A DNA stretch of 64,000 bases from Tupaia tana (GCA_026018925.1 JAKSZU010000025.1:22764891-22828890); one strand, 5' to 3'; numbered from the stretch's first letter, positions 32,321 through 44,683 are shown. Notes: a model not told the origin generated them from the letters alone. Program-made: numbers and translations.

Positions 32321-32815
32321 GACAATTTGGTGGGCTAGAATGTTCAAACACTATGATGTCAACAGTAAGCGCCTACGATTAGGACAAAGGCAAACAGGTC
32401 TGAGATTTCCCAGGATGCATGAAAGGCCAGAGCATTTACGTGGTTCAGTACCATGGGATGGTCAAGACAGAAAGGATGGACTCTGTCTCTGAAGGGAGGA
32501 CAGAGGCACAGGTGGGACTGTTTCCTGTCTGGGTGTACTACCAGACACTCTTCTAGGCTGTGAAGAACAAAGACTTCTTCATTCACCTAAGATGATGGGG
32601 TTTACTGTAGGGGAGCTTAGCTATTAAAAAGACATGGAAAGCCAACATCAGCTGAAGAACCCCCTCGGCGGAGATCTGGAAGGTTGTTCAGGACATTTCA
32701 GGTCCCAGCGACACCTGCTGTGGTTTGTTTCTCTCTGGTGACTCCATTTTCTTCTGTGCTGCAGCTACGTGACTGGGTTCACATCTGTTCATCCTGCTGA
32801 CTTTTTATTATGGTT
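32321..32815. other. Unique sequence, nothing recognised
   Basis: No feature is supported. Confidence 0.3.
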
Positions 32816-33062
32816 ATTCATCCATTGCTTCCATGAGTAAGAGAGATGTGGGGGGGGGGGGGGAGAGAGAAAGAGAAAGCTCAGACTCATCAGGGTCTTG
32901 ATGCCACAATCCACTATCAGCTTCAGCCAGCCCCAGATGCTGAGAACACATGTTCCGATTGTGTTCAGGGAGGCCTCAGGATGTGAACATGGAACCTTCC
33001 TATGTGGGTCAGCCTTGCAGGGTGTGGCATTTTACCATCACTCCACCATCCAGCTCTTCCTA
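32816..33062 (-). mobile_element. SINE family C, antisense
   Basis: CATTGCTTCCATGAGTAAGA, a G-run, CAGCTTCAGCCAGCCCCAGA, GGGTCAGCCTTGCAGGGTGT and CACCATCCAGCTC. Confidence 0.82.
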
Positions 33063-33500
33063 CTAACTTTTTTTTCTCTCTGTTTTCTGCATGGTATCAC
33101 AGTTCTTGCTCACACATAGCTTCTGCTTGGTGTTGTCTGCTTACTGGCATCTCTTGTGGCTTCTTAGCATCTCTTAAATACTACTTCTTCTAACTACTCT
33201 CTATCGGGCTCAAATTCGAACTTTTCCTGGAAGAGAACCTGCCTGTAAAGTAGATGCCTTGGTCTTCAGTAAAAGCCCTATTCGATGATCTGAAACCAGA
33301 AGGGTGGAGTTCTAAGATTCAACATACGGCGTTTCATGTATAAAATGTATGAAGGGAAGGGTCTGTGTAACTCTCAGGCATTTAAAGGCCTCATGCCATG
33401 TTCAGTATGAAAATATATTTATTAAGTATCTGTTTTGTATCACAAAAGAGTTGAGCCTGTTTCACTGATAACGCTGCTGTGAAATAGAAGATGACATAAA
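33063..33500. other. Unique sequence, nothing recognised
   Basis: No feature is supported. Confidence 0.3.
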
Positions 33501-33503
33501 TTG

Positions 33504-33733
33504 GGACCAGCAGATGGCGTAATGGTTATGTTGCTGAACGGTTCGAGTCCTGGACCTGGTGGCTTAAAACTTAACACCACGCACATGTGCATGTGTGGCC
33601 AAAATCCTGAGAGGAGAATGAAGGAGAAAGGATTGAAGTGTGGCCATCCCTTCCGGGGGAGTGATTTCTCACTCTCTGTCTCTCTGGTGAGTGCACACAA
33701 CCTATAGCAAAAAATCTCTCTTAAAAAAAAAAG
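33504..33733 (+). mobile_element. SINE family A
   Basis: Head GGGACCAGCAGATGGCGTAA, GGTTCGAGTCCTGGACC, CTGAGAGGAGAATGAAGGAG, end CAACCTATAGCAAAAAATCT. The bases between anticodon-arm and B box are shortened. Confidence 0.88.
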
Positions 33734-34320
33734 GTGACATAAACTGTATAAGAAGTGCTAAAATGTTTGGTGGAAATTCAAGGAGAAAGCTGATTTCCAC
33801 TAGAGAGTCCAAAAGGTATCATGAGCGAAGTATAGTCAAAGCATCAAAGGATGGACAGCACGTTGATAGAAAGGAAGGAGGAGGATTGTGGGGTCTAGGT
33901 GAGGAGAGTAGTGCAGAGAAAAATATAGGCATGGGCAGTTTAGGGGAATTGATGACTCATCCAGTCAGAGTAGGTCAGAGACTTTCCTAGCTAAAGCTGA
34001 AAAATGTAAATGCCAAGCTAGAATCTGAGCTTTATTTATTGGGTTGGCTGTGGAGGAGTCATTAAAGATTTGTAGTCTGGTCAGTGAAGGGGTTGTAATT
34101 GCTCATAGGAAGAGTCTTATGACAGCTGGGTATATAATGGGCTGGGAGGGAGATGGTGGAAGACAAGCAGGTTATTATTGGCATTCTAGGGTGTGTCAGA
34201 GGAAACGAGATGACACAATGGATGTGAAATACTGTCAGAGAAGAAAATATGGTTACCAAGAGTTTACTCTGTGCAGTCTTGGGCTGGGGTTTTCCTTACT
34301 GGATTTTTCTTTTCTTTTCT
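33734..34320. repeat. Unique DNA with an old medium-reiteration repeat
   Basis: GGGGAATTGATGACTCATCC, CTGAGCTTTATTTATTGGGT and GAGTCATTAAAGATTTG resemble the common old repeat also suspected at about 10050. The family is not named. Confidence 0.3.
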
Positions 34321-34321
34321 T

Positions 34322-34592
34322 TACTTTTTTTTTTCCCCTGGGTTTTTGCCATAGAGCACATGTGCTTGCTGGAGAGGAGAAAGAGACAGAGAGAGGGAAG
34401 ATGAGAAATCACCTCCCACCAGGGGGGATGGCCATGCCACAATTCCTTCTCCTCTATTCTCTTTTTGAGATTTTGGGTATACCCACATATGCACCTGGAG
34501 TATGTTTCAAGGCACTGGGTCTAGGACTTGAACCTCAGTCAGACATGTGGGAATTCAGCCTCCTTAAATACCAGGCCACCTGCTGGTCCCCC
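34322..34592 (-). mobile_element. SINE family A, antisense
   Basis: GGTTTTTGCCATAGAGCACA, GGGGGGATGGCCATGCCACA, GGACTTGAACCTCAGTCAG and CCACCTGCTGGTCCCC. Confidence 0.9.
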
Positions 34593-34928
34593 TTACAAGA
34601 CTTTATTTCATCTACAATGATATTATAGAGTAGGTATTGTAGTCTTATTTACAGATTATGAGACTGAGATTCATTGAATACAATAACCTGCTGAAGGTCT
34701 GAGATTCAATGAAGACTGAGATTCAATGAATGCAATGACCTTGTGCCCAGATCTGGGGGACTCCAAAAGCCACACTTTTCTGACTATGCTGGGCTGCCTC
34801 CTACAGGGACTGGAAATTGACTTAATTGGGGGCAGGGTAGAGAGCAGTGTCAAAGAGATCTTCAGGTTTTCAAGAGTGAGTGATGAGAATGGCCGTGATG
34901 TGGATGAAATGGGGAAGTCAGAAAAAGA
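34593..34928. other. Unique sequence with a duplicated stretch
   Basis: GACTGAGATTCATTGAATAC and GACTGAGATTCAATGAATGC form a ~20-bp imperfect direct repeat at about 34664 and 34713. Nothing else is recognised. Confidence 0.35.
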
Positions 34929-34930
34929 AA

Positions 34931-35112
34931 TACCATGGGCCAGCAGGTGGTGTGGTGGCTAAGGTGCTGGACTCCCACATGACCAACTGTGGTTCAATTC
35001 CTAGACCTGGTGGCTTAGTTTCTCTGTCTGTCTCTCTCTCTCCCCTCTCTCTGGTGAGCACATATGCCCTATAGCATACTTTAAAAATAAATAAAATAAA
35101 ATAAAATAAGAT
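34931..35112 (+). mobile_element. SINE, short A' form
   Basis: Head GGGCCAGCAGGTGGTGTGGT, CCTGGTGGCTTAGTTTCTC, then GTGAGCACATATGCCCTATA and an (AAATA)n tail. The family-A centre is missing. Confidence 0.85.
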
Positions 35113-35295
35113 CAAAAGGTTAAAATAAAAAGGGCTATCTTTTTCTTGGAAGTTGGGGGTTTGGAAGGAAATGTTGGAAGCTGAGTGGGTTATGAAATGA
35201 TTTTGACCTTCCCTTGAAGTGAAATACATGAGCAAATTTAAATAGCAGTGGAGACTGGAGACATAAAGAGGTCAGAAGACTCAGTATTACTGGGG

Positions 35296-35484
35296 GAACC
35301 AGCAGGTGGTGTGGTAGTTAAGGTGCTGGACACTCCCACATGGCTGACCATGGTTCAAGTCCCTGATCTGGAAGCTTGCTTTCTCACGTTCCCTTTCTCT
35401 CTCTGTGTGTGTCTCTCTCTGGTCAAATAAAATAAATTAATGAATAAATAAAATTAAATAAAATGATTCTTAAAAAAAAAAAAA
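35296..35484 (+). mobile_element. SINE family B with target duplication
   Basis: AGAAGACTCAGTATTACT lies before (about 35274) and after (about 35486). Head GGAACCAGCAGGTGGTGTGG, tail CTGGTCAAATAAAATAAATT. Confidence 0.92.
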
Positions 35485-35502
35485 GAAGACTCAGTATTAC
35501 TA

Positions 35503-36170
35503 AAATGGGCCAATCAATCACTCCATCTATTGTCTTGAGTGGCACGAATGGCTACTTTGTTCCTTGGGCCCCTGCCGTGTTGCCCTGCACCCTGAATGAT
35601 CTTCCACCCCTGCCTGCTGGTATTAAACAATGCCAGCACCTGCCTGGTCTACCCACTCTGCTAGAGGAGAGCTGTATCCACAGCCCTGCTGAGGTGACAG
35701 CCACACCATCCTACCCGCTTAGTCAAAGTTGGCTGGAGAGTAACCACACCATGGATCAACCAGCAACCTAGCCCTCACCTGGTTGGGTGACTAATGCTGA
35801 AAGTTAACCTTTCTTTCCCACAGAGATTACCCAGTTCTTCCCACAACTATACACCTTGTAGACCTGTGTCTAATTCTCCCAACATATGCACTAAGAGTGT
35901 TTCAATGCCACGGCTGAGTCTTTATGAATCCTTCTGCCACTCTGTCTTCCAGGTTCAACATCATATCTGACACACTATAGGCAATCAGCAAATATATGGA
36001 TGAATGTATATTTGAACCCTAGCAGTGGACATGGCTTGGGCTCAGACAATGGTGCATATGCATATAGCCGTTGTTTGTACTTGGGCTGCAGTGCTAAATA
36101 ATTTGTTTTGTTATCGGCAGTTATGTCCTCATCAGTCTCCACTAATAATATTATGAAAGCTAATAACATT
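35503..36170. other. Unique sequence, nothing recognised
   Basis: A plus-strand 102-codon frame (35463-35771) starts in the SINE tail and has no domain. Confidence 0.35.
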
Positions 36171-36255
36171 AGGCACTTTTCTGAGTATTTTCTGTGTGTT
36201 GACATTACTCCTTTGTAGCAATAACCAGACATTAGATACTCTTTGTAACGCTTTT

Positions 36256-36434
36256 CTTTTTAATAATTATTTTTATTTAACTTTATTTATTTATTTTAAT
36301 TTGACCAGAGAGGGAAAAAGTGAAAAAGAGAGAGGGGGAAAGTGAGAGAGCAAGCCACCAGGTCTGGGACTTGAACTGTGGTCAGCCATGTGGGAGTCCA
36401 GTGCCATTAACCACCATGTCACCTGCTGGCCCCC
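36256..36434 (-). mobile_element. SINE family B, antisense, inside a MIR
   Basis: ATTTTAATTTGACCAGAGAG, TGGGACTTGAACTGTGGTC and CACCTGCTGGCCCCC. Confidence 0.9.
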
Positions 36435-36496
36435 ATCATTCTGTTTTATAGGATGAGTAAACTTACACAGAAAGGTAATTCATTTGCCCAAGGGTT

Positions 36497-36546
36497 AAAA
36501 AGTCAATGAAGTGAAAAAAAAAAAAAAAAAAAAAGTCAATGAAGTG
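36497..36546. mobile_element. Poly(A)-only insertion between target duplications
   Basis: AAAAGTCAATGAAGTG occurs at 36498-36513 and again at 36531-36546 with only As between. This looks like an L1-type insertion cut short within its tail. A slippage duplication is the alternative. Confidence 0.8.
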
Positions 36547-36560
36547 GAGGAGCCCAGCTT

Positions 36561-37050
36561 TTCCATTAGTCTGAACTTTAAAGATTTATACTGCACTGCC
36601 CTTGTGGAGCGGATGTAAACTCCATGAAGTCGGTCAGTTATTCCGATGCTTGTTGCCTGGAAAGTGGTCAGCTCACAGATGCAATGTCGAGTTGAAATGT
36701 CTCACACAACTTGGCCAACATGGCTGTCAGCTGTCACATTGTGTATTACGTGATACGTGTGCGGGAAGGTCCTGGTTGTGTTAGGTATAGTAATAATTTG
36801 GATAAAATCGTAGATGATTGTTAGAATTCAGGGTTTCAGGAATATATAAAGTAAGATATCTGGGGGCCCGAACGACCAAGGCAGGATGCCTGGGCTACTC
36901 CGATCTGAGTAGAGTGTTTGTGATCAGAGATGTGTAGAGGATGGGGAGAGGGCAGTCACTGTCCAGGGTGGTCTCCTTGGCACATCCGTCCCTTCATTTT
37001 GGAAGCCCACCATGCTCTGTGGTAGATAGTCCTTCACTTAAAGAAATAAA
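36561..37050. other. Unique sequence, nothing recognised
   Basis: No feature is supported. Confidence 0.3.
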
Positions 37051-37054
37051 CTTC

Positions 37055-37190
37055 TGGGGACTGGCAGGTGGTATGGTAGTTAAGGCCCTGGACTCCCACA
37101 TAGTCAACCATGGTTCAAGTCCTGGACCTGGCGGCTTGAAACTCATGCTGGGCATGTGTGTGTATATGTTCAAACCAGTTGCATGATTAC
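37055..37190 (+). mobile_element. SINE family A, 3'-truncated
   Basis: Head GGGGACTGGCAGGTGGTATG through CTCATGCTGGGCATGTGTG is present, but the CT tract and tail are absent. The loss of the 3' end implies later deletion. Confidence 0.85.
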
Positions 37191-38042
37191 ACACCAGCTA
37201 CCCTGGGGGACTTCTAGAAACCATGGGGAGGACTTAAGGGTGGAGAAGGCCAAGGGTCCTACAGTAGCATACTGAAAAAAAGAGATGGAAATAGTGCATG
37301 AACTGCTGTCCTCCAGCCGATGCGCCCTGAGCTGCAGCTTACAGTTAAGAGCAGGTGAAGCTTTCTTGCCCCCATTTTTCACGGCATACCTGGCTTTCCA
37401 TGGAATGAGGACAAGCAGCAGGCGGCGGCGATAGCAAGGTCTTCTGACAGCATCCCTGCCTGCTCATCAGCCTGGCAAGCTCTCAGCCCATTGCTGCCGG
37501 TTGCTGTCTCCACACGAGGCAGTCTGTGAGAGTGTGCCAGCGTGGGTGGGTGTGTGCCGTCAGCGCTGATAGCACGAACAGGAATCCTGGGATGGCTAAT
37601 TCTATTGAACGAGAACTTGATGAAAATTTGGATTCTTAAAGGAAATGCTAATTTAGGTACGCTTTTATTTCAACAATTCAATTCATGGAGCCTGTTTATT
37701 TTAAGCAGGACGTTAAAAAGGGACCCTCTGTATCTTTCAGAAGCCTGAAAATCCGAGAACTGTTCAGTGTTCCTAATCGGGGCCCAGTACAGTTCCATCT
37801 GAAGGAAAAGTCTGCACCACCCATGCAGAAATACTATGAAATTACAAAGCTCCTTCTAGTAGCGTTAGTCCTTCAGCCATATCTGAGCTATAGAGAAGAA
37901 AGTGGTGAGGCATTCAGTGGAGATTAAGAATTTTGGGGGGTGAATCATGTATGTGTGTGGGGGGGAGACTGGACATTTGTGTGCCTACTTCGTGGGGGTG
38001 GGAAAGGAGTGTTTCTTTCACCTTAAGTCAAGGGAGAAGGGC
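37191..38042. other. Unique sequence, nothing recognised
   Basis: Open frames at 37542-37927 carry no known domain. Confidence 0.35.
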
Positions 38043-38229
38043 TTTTTTTTTTTATAATTATTTACTTTATTTATTCATTTATTTAATTTTTAATTTGACC
38101 AGAGAGAGACGGAAGTTGAGAGTGAGAGAGAAGGAAGTGAGGAAGCAAGCCACCAGATTCAGTATTTGAACCCTGGTTGGCTATGTGGGAGTGTCCAGCA
38201 CCTTAACCACCACGCCACCTGCTGGTCCC
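38043..38229 (-). mobile_element. SINE family B, antisense, with target duplication
   Basis: GGAGAAGGGCTTTT occurs on both sides (about 38031 and 38230). TTTTTAATTTGACCAGAGAG and CCACGCCACCTGCTGGTCCC. Confidence 0.92.
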
Positions 38230-38244
38230 AGGAGAAGGGCTTTT

Positions 38245-38718
38245 GAGAGCTGATTGCAGGGAATGGGCAAGTTCTCAAGCGTAGTGATGTAGCGTCTGGC
38301 CTATGAGGCACACAAGAGTCTGAAGGCCAGAGGCTACACTGGCCAGCTTCTTCCTGACCACGGAGTGAAGACAGATGGTGGTTTCTCAAGAAGCTGCGTA
38401 GATGGTGTTGGTGAATCTCTCAGATGTGGCCCCAGAAGAGAAGCTGGCCTGGAACCGCCTTCCAAGGGAACTAGACTAACAACTTTCTAGTGGGGATGGG
38501 TGTTCTCCCTTGTGATGGAGAATGTGGAGTGGCTTTGGTGCCACTTCAAGTTGGTTTGGGCAGCTGTGGCAACATGGGTGGCAGAACCACAGGTGGGTCC
38601 TAGCTATAAGAGTAAGGTCTTGTCAACATGGCTGGATAAAAAGGAGCCTGAGTGGAGGAGCTAAAGAGAATCTTTCAGGGCTATATTAGTCAAAGGACTT
38701 TTTAAAAAAGGCATTCAC
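38245..38718. other. Unique sequence, nothing recognised
   Basis: No feature is supported. Confidence 0.3.
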
Positions 38719-38719
38719 A

Positions 38720-38965
38720 GGACTGTTTCTGTGGCTTAGTGGTTAAGGGTGCTGGATCCCCTATGGCTGGCCGCGGTTCAAGCCCAGGTCTTAGCGGCTT
38801 GAAACACATGCTGGTTGCATGTGCTTGTGTGACCAAAATCCCAAAGGAAGGGAGAAATGGAGGAGAAGGGATCGAGATGTGTCTACACTCCATCATGAAG
38901 GGCTTTGTCCCTCTCCCTCCCCCTCTCTCTGGTGAGTACATGTGCCCCATAACAAAGTTAAAAGA
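38720..38965 (+). mobile_element. SINE family A-like
   Basis: Head GGACTGTTTCTGTGGCTTAG, GCCGCGGTTCAAGCCCAGG, GGAGAAATGGAGGAGAAGGG, end GTGAGTACATGTGCCCCATA. Confidence 0.8.
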
Positions 38966-39790
38966 GGAGAGAGAGGGCGAGAAGCTCACATTCAACGTTG
39001 TGATTTTCAGGAGTAAGTTGTGATGGAGTATCTGATTTGCTTCCCAACACTTGTGTAAGTCTGTGCCACACTGCCTTGAACGGATGGCAATTTGGGATGT
39101 GAAGGGTTTGAAGTGATGACCTGAGGTTCGTACCTTGGGGGAGTGGTACAACTCTTGTGGAAAGTAGACTGTAAGGTGGAAGATGCAGAAAAAAGTAGAA
39201 GCAGAAGCTGTAGAAGATTAGAGGAAACATGAGTCTGTATCCCCTCCAAGGTGCTTTAAGTATGTTGGGAGGAATGACGAATTTACTAGGGCATGTGGGA
39301 TGGGCATTTGAGCCAATTTTTACCGTGCTCTTAAGGACCAGTTGACCATAGTAACATGAAAAACTTGGGGTTATCCAGAACTGATCCTTCCCTTTGCTCC
39401 AGAGACTCAGTTTCCTTTTCTAGAGACTTTGCAGTTCATCCAGTCTTGACCTTCATTTCTAAGCCTCTCTCGCTTAACATGGAAGTTCATTTCTCCTCTT
39501 CTCTGACCTTGGCTCCATTTTCTGGCTTCTGCTTCTCTCTCTTCTTCACAACTCATCAGTTTAGAAATGGTGTCCTAGGTAAAAATTTCCCTTTGGTTAA
39601 TCAGCTCTCAGAAGCACCCTTCAGTTTCTCGTTCCATCTTCACACCTCATTTGGTCTATTCCAGGACCAATCATCCTAGGTTGCACAGTGGGAAGGAACT
39701 GGAGTTTTTGTAGATGTAAGGGAAAAAGTGCTTTGATCAGAGTTTAGCCATAGAAAGCAGACATGTGCTAGCTGGTTTACAGCAGAAAGG
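38966..39790. other. Unique sequence, nothing recognised
   Basis: A plus-strand 107-codon frame (39356-39679) is Ser/Phe-rich without a domain. Confidence 0.35.
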
Positions 39791-39794
39791 GATT

Positions 39795-40040
39795 TATTTT
39801 ATTTTACTGATAGGGTGTGTGCACTCACTGGAGAGAGATAGAGAGAGGGAAAGTTAGAAATCACCCTCCTAGGGGGGATGGACATACCACCATCCCTTCT
39901 CCTTCATTCTCTTCTTAGGATATTGAGCACACATGCACAAGGGCCAAGTGTCATTTCAAGCTGCCAGGTCCAGGACTTGAACTGTGGTTGACCATATGAG
40001 GGTCTAGTGCCTTAACCACCACACAACCCGTTAACCCCCA
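39795..40040 (-). mobile_element. SINE family A, antisense
   Basis: TGATAGGGTGTGTGCACTCA, GGGGGATGGACATACCACC and GGACTTGAACTGTGGTTGAC. CAGAAAGG-type flanks suggest a target duplication. Confidence 0.85.
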
Positions 40041-41640
40041 GAAAGGAATTCATTAATGAGGTAGTCAGTGGTTTGCAGAATATTTGAAAGGTTTAGTTTA
40101 TAGATACAACTCTCAAAGCTATAGTACAAAACAGGGACACCAAGGTAGCTACTAAATCATCCATAATCATGAGCGTCTCCTCAGATTTGGAAGCTTCTGC
40201 TATAGTTGCTGGCTCTAGAAGCATCCCATCCATGTCACCATTGGAAGGCAGTCCAAACAGGACACAGAGGATACGCACATGATCAGGAAGCCCCTGCTAC
40301 TTTCTATCACAAGAAATTGTCATGCCTCCTACAATTTATACTTGCAAAGTGGTTGACTTGAATACTGCACTAGCTTCTCCACAAAGGTGGTGACTGGATA
40401 CTGGGGCCTTGCTAATTCTCCCATGGTAGAGCTGGCCTCCAGAAACAAGAGGAGCAAAAATATGGCACTCATCTCACCATTCACCTCAAATCTTTCCCTA
40501 GTGATTTTAATTAGTGGAATCCAAATGATGTAGGGAACTCTAGCTGCAAGGGAGCCTGGGAAATAACTGTTTAACTTCCCGACCTATGCTGTATAGGCAA
40601 GCACATAAGAAGGTGGCTGAAAGGGATGTGCTTTAGTCAATCATGTTTGACACAGAGGGCTCACTTTGCTCATCAGTGGCTTTCAGAAGCCCTTTCTTTA
40701 AATATATTTACTGCCCACCTCTTTGGAATGAAGAATGGTCCCATTTAGCTCAGGGAAGGATGACTTAATCAGACTATTTACCACATAATATCATATTGAA
40801 ATTATCTATTGTTATTCATCCTCGATTGTACAGTAGCTTCTTCTGATGTGTGGATACACTGTAATTTAGCAATGGCTTAGGGTAGATAAAGACCATTCCA
40901 TCACTAAACCATCGCGTAGGTTTGTTTGCAGCCCACACTATAGATGGTATGATACTCACTTTGTAGATCTCTTCTGGGACAATACAAAAGGCAGAAAAAA
41001 GTGAACCTCTTTTTTTTTTTTTTTTCTCCTACGAAATTAAAAGAATCAGAAAGTCAACTTATTTTCTTCACCATATTTTAATTATCTTCATCACTCTTGC
41101 AACTTGAAACAACATGCACTATCTTTTCTCTCTTTTTTTCCCTTCCAATCTTGGAGTGTTTTCCAGTATGTCCAGCTGGTTCCAGTCATTAGTAGACTCT
41201 TCCCAAGATAGCCCAGTTCTATGAAACAGGAAATACTGGAAAGCTCAATAAAAAATAGACATTTCTGGCTTAGTTTTGCCAGAGTTTGATAAGCATCCAC
41301 TTTTTTTTTCCAGATTGAGCTTCTGAATCTCTTGAAAATCACCCTTTGCAATTAGTAAGCCAACAGCCTGCAGGGAGGGAAAAATCACACGTCTTCTGGT
41401 TGATCCTTGGAAAAAACGTCAGCCTTTTCTCTGCCAGGTTTACCAATTTACACATGTTCCAAAGTTGAGGCCAACTAGTTGAAACTGGAAAGATGATTTT
41501 TAATAATGGAACAATCCAAAGGTGAAAATTATTTGGATTATTCCAATACCAAATTCAATTTTATTTATTCCTACTGCGGGTCACAGAAAATATGTGAATT
41601 ATTAAAAATGACAGGAATTGAGCTTCAAAAATATGGTTTA
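40041..41640. other. Unique DNA with an old repeat trace
   Basis: AACTCTAGCTGCAAGGGAGC and CTGGGAAATAACTG near 40540 resemble a common old eutherian repeat. A T-run at 41010 has no element attached. Minus-strand frames (40093-40278, 41091-41351) have no known domain. Confidence 0.35.
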
Positions 41641-41654
41641 AAATTGGTAATGAG

Positions 41655-41920
41655 GGGAACCAGCAGTTAGCGTAATGGCTATGTCGCTGGACTCCCACGT
41701 AGTCGACCGCGGTTCGCGTCTCGGACCCGGTGGCTTACAACTCACGCCGGGCGCGTGTGCGTGCGTGCCCAAGATCCCGAGAGGAGAATGGAGGAGAAGG
41801 GATTGCGGCGTGACCATCCCCCCTGGGGGGTGATTTCTCGCTTTCTGTCTCTATGTCTCTCTCTGTCTGTCTGGCGAGCGCACGTGCCCTATAGCAAAAA
41901 ACCTCTCCAAAAAAAAAAAA
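41655..41920 (+). mobile_element. SINE family A, young copy 1
   Basis: AAATTGGTAATGA flanks it (41641 and about 41920). The pol III A box TAGCGTAATGG fits TRGYNNANNGG exactly; the B box GGTTCGCGTCT deviates at one position from GGTTCGANNC. CpGs are mostly intact, and it differs from the copy at 48255 by only about six positions. Confidence 0.95.
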
Positions 41921-41933
41921 AATTGGTAATGAA

Positions 41934-42325
41934 AACCATTGATTGAATATAGCCTCAGAGAATTTATATTTAGAAGGCAACTTCTGGGTCCCAGCATTCC
42001 TGATAGATTATCTTCAGTTATCTTGGGTAAGTGGGTGTTACTGTAAATATGGCTTAGTTTCTCATCCAATGTTAGAAAAGTTCTTGGCATAATCTCTTTC
42101 ACTTTCACATGTATACCCACATGCTATATCATGAATAGAGAAAAAACAAATGACAAGGTTCTACTGAATAAACAAATATTTAAACAAAGTAAAAGAAGAA
42201 AAATTCTTGGCATGAGACAAGGGTGCATTTTTCTAGAGAAAGGCATCAACATGTATTATGTCCCTTCATAAGGATTTGCTGTTGACTCCAGTTGTGGGGC
42301 TATTTATGTGAACTTGTATAAGTCT
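41934..42325. other. Unique sequence, nothing recognised
   Basis: No feature is supported. Confidence 0.3.
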
Positions 42326-42327
42326 TT

Positions 42328-42592
42328 TATGAGTTTTTTTTTTTCCTAGAGGGCATGTGCACTCACTAGAGAGAGAGAGAGAGACGGGGAGAGAAAAAAA
42401 GCACCCTCCTCAGGGTGTGGTCACACCATAGTCCCTTCTCCTCCAGGTCTCCCTTCTTTTGAGATTTTGGGCATGCGCACTCATGCACCTGGCCTGTTTC
42501 CCAAGCCACCAGGTCTGGGACTTGAACTGCAGAGTCAGTCATGAGGGATCTGGATGTCTTAACTACTAGGCTATAGAACCAACCCACTCCTT
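42328..42592 (-). mobile_element. SINE family A, antisense, older
   Basis: TTTCCTAGAGGGCATGTGCA, GAGATTTTGGGCATGCGCAC, GGGACTTGAACTGCAGAGTC. Confidence 0.78.
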
Positions 42593-44680
42593 TTTTATTC
42601 TCTGAGCATCATCTATATGTCATTCAACGTTCTCTGTTCTCACCAGCCTGTTGCTTAAAAACAGCTGCATTTAAGGATGATAAAGCACATTCCACCAATT
42701 CTTACTCTATCTAGTCAGTTGACTGTTCTTCATATGTTTACGGGAGTCTCAGGATTGCCTTGCATTAACTCCCACACACGCCACTTAGCTGCCATTGCCT
42801 CCCACAGGGAGTACCCTCCTCTCTTCAGTTTTTGATGGACACTTTTCCTATCTCCTGGCTAGCACTGGGCAGTGCTGTATCCTGATGAGCACCTCTTCTA
42901 CAATCCAGGTTTATCCTAGGGTGGCCATCAGTACCCTCCATGCCTCGAGGCATCAAAGTTATAAGGCGATTTGTAATCAAATCAGGATGAGAATGCCTTA
43001 TTCTACATATTAGTTATGCTTTTGGTTACAGTTCAATAGAAAACTCAATATGATTTGGCTCAAACAAGTGGAATTTATTATTTATTTATTAGACAATAAA
43101 GTAGATGTGCAAAGATAAGAAAGCATATATGTACTAGTGAGAATTAGGTGAGGGTAGAAGAAAGATAACAGCGGCCTAAGTGAACTTTGTTTTCTCTCTC
43201 CTACATGCAAGGCCAGGAGTTCTAACGTAATAGTGCTCAATAAAATATGGAGAAACTTGCATCTTTCAGGTTCCTTCTAGCTCACTATTCTGACATTTTC
43301 TAAAGAAGCATCACACTGTCCTCATGAATTAAAACAGTAGCTAGAGCTCCAGCCATTTATACTCCCAGCTTCAGGAAAATGAAGGGGATGAAGAAGATGT
43401 CCATGAACATGGTGTCACATAAGAAAGATTCCTAGAAGTTGCTCCATGACATTCCTGCTTATATTCTATCAGCCAGAGCTTAGTCACATGAACATACTCA
43501 TCCACAAAGAAAAGAGGTCTTTGCTCTGAGTGACCGGGTCGGCCACGTCAGGGGCTCTTATACATAGAAAATGGGGAAAATAGATTTAAAAGTGATCGTT
43601 TCTGCCCAGTGCCTTCTAGGTTGATGAACTCCAGGAGCTTCAATTCTGTTTTCCTTTGATTTTCTTGGCTTCGTTTGCTGTGTTTTAGCTTTTCTCTAAT
43701 CTGATAACAAACAAGTTAGGCAGTTCCAAAACATGCCCACCATGGCAATGTCCAGAGAGAAGAAGTTGCTTCTGGACATTTTCCTAAAGGAATGTGGGAG
43801 AATTTTCTGCCCCAAATAAAGCTAATTTGAGTCTCTTGCACACTTTTGAGTCAACCAAGGGCAAGAAGGAGGAGATTTCTCTGAGACCCATCAGGCTCAC
43901 CCTAGACGGGGATGGGGCCAGTTTTCCCAGAGTAAGCTTCCTTGTCAAACGGGAAGAATGGATAACTGAAAAGAGTTGAGGTTATGTTAGGGAAGAGGAA
44001 AGAAAGAGAAGAAATGTTTAACAGGGTATACTCTAGTCTGTGTTAAGGAGAGGCAGTACTAAAGCCTGCTGCTGATGGCCCATGGGCTTACACAGGTTTT
44101 AGAGAAACGACTCTTTATGAAGTTTTTGTTCGCTTGTTTTGTTTGCTTTAATATTCATCGTTGCCATTGCTTTTCACATCCTCTTATTTTAGGACCCAGA
44201 TATGAATACTAATAAGTGGACACCAGGATACCAATGGTAAACATCACACTGTAATGACACCAGACCGTGGTACTTGCAAATAGACAACTGATGGGCATAT
44301 TCCACAGTGTGTGGAAAAACAGACAGAGCTCAGATTCAAGATAGACTTTACACTGCATATAAAGCAGAACAGGAATCACCCATTTCAAAAGGTTGATATT
44401 GAAACGATATATATGGCCTTTGATTATAAGTTATCACTTTTTCATGCCATCAAATCCCTAGAGAAATGTGCATAGCATGTGATAGTAAATAATGCACAGT
44501 GTCAGTGTTTTGGTGTTGGATTGAACAAGGTAGCAAGGTAGATGGTTCGTATACAGTAGGCGTGCTAGAACTGTGAGCTCTCCTCCTGCAGAGGCTCCTA
44601 ATGTCATAGGTTACAGGTACTCCAGAGGCATTTTGACACCTGAAGTCTATTGTATAGCTAACATCAAGACCAAATTCATG
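42593..44680. other. Mostly unique DNA with an old repeat at about 43040-43520
   Basis: GGCTCAAACAAGTGGAATTT, GTAGCTAGAGCTCCAGCCAT, GAAGTTGCTCCATGACATTC and GAGCTTAGTCACATGAACAT run in the order of a widespread old eutherian repeat I cannot name. The remainder shows nothing. Confidence 0.4.
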
Positions 44681-44683
44681 TTA

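Larger units (their letters stand above)
36170..36560 (-). repeat. MIR relic, antisense, split by a SINE B and a poly(A) insertion
   Basis: Pieces before 36255 (GCACTTTTCTGAGTATTTTC) and after 36434 (TTTATAGGATGAGTAAACTT, CATTTGCCCAAGGGTTA, AGTGGAGGAGCCCAGC) join into one reversed MIR. Confidence 0.7.

Noticed and set aside
34044-34628. 194-codon plus-strand open frame
   Set aside because: It runs into and through the antisense SINE at 34322.
41666-41740. tRNA gene at the young SINE head
   Set aside because: An A box and near-B box are present, but the cloverleaf arms do not pair and the sequence continues into a SINE body.
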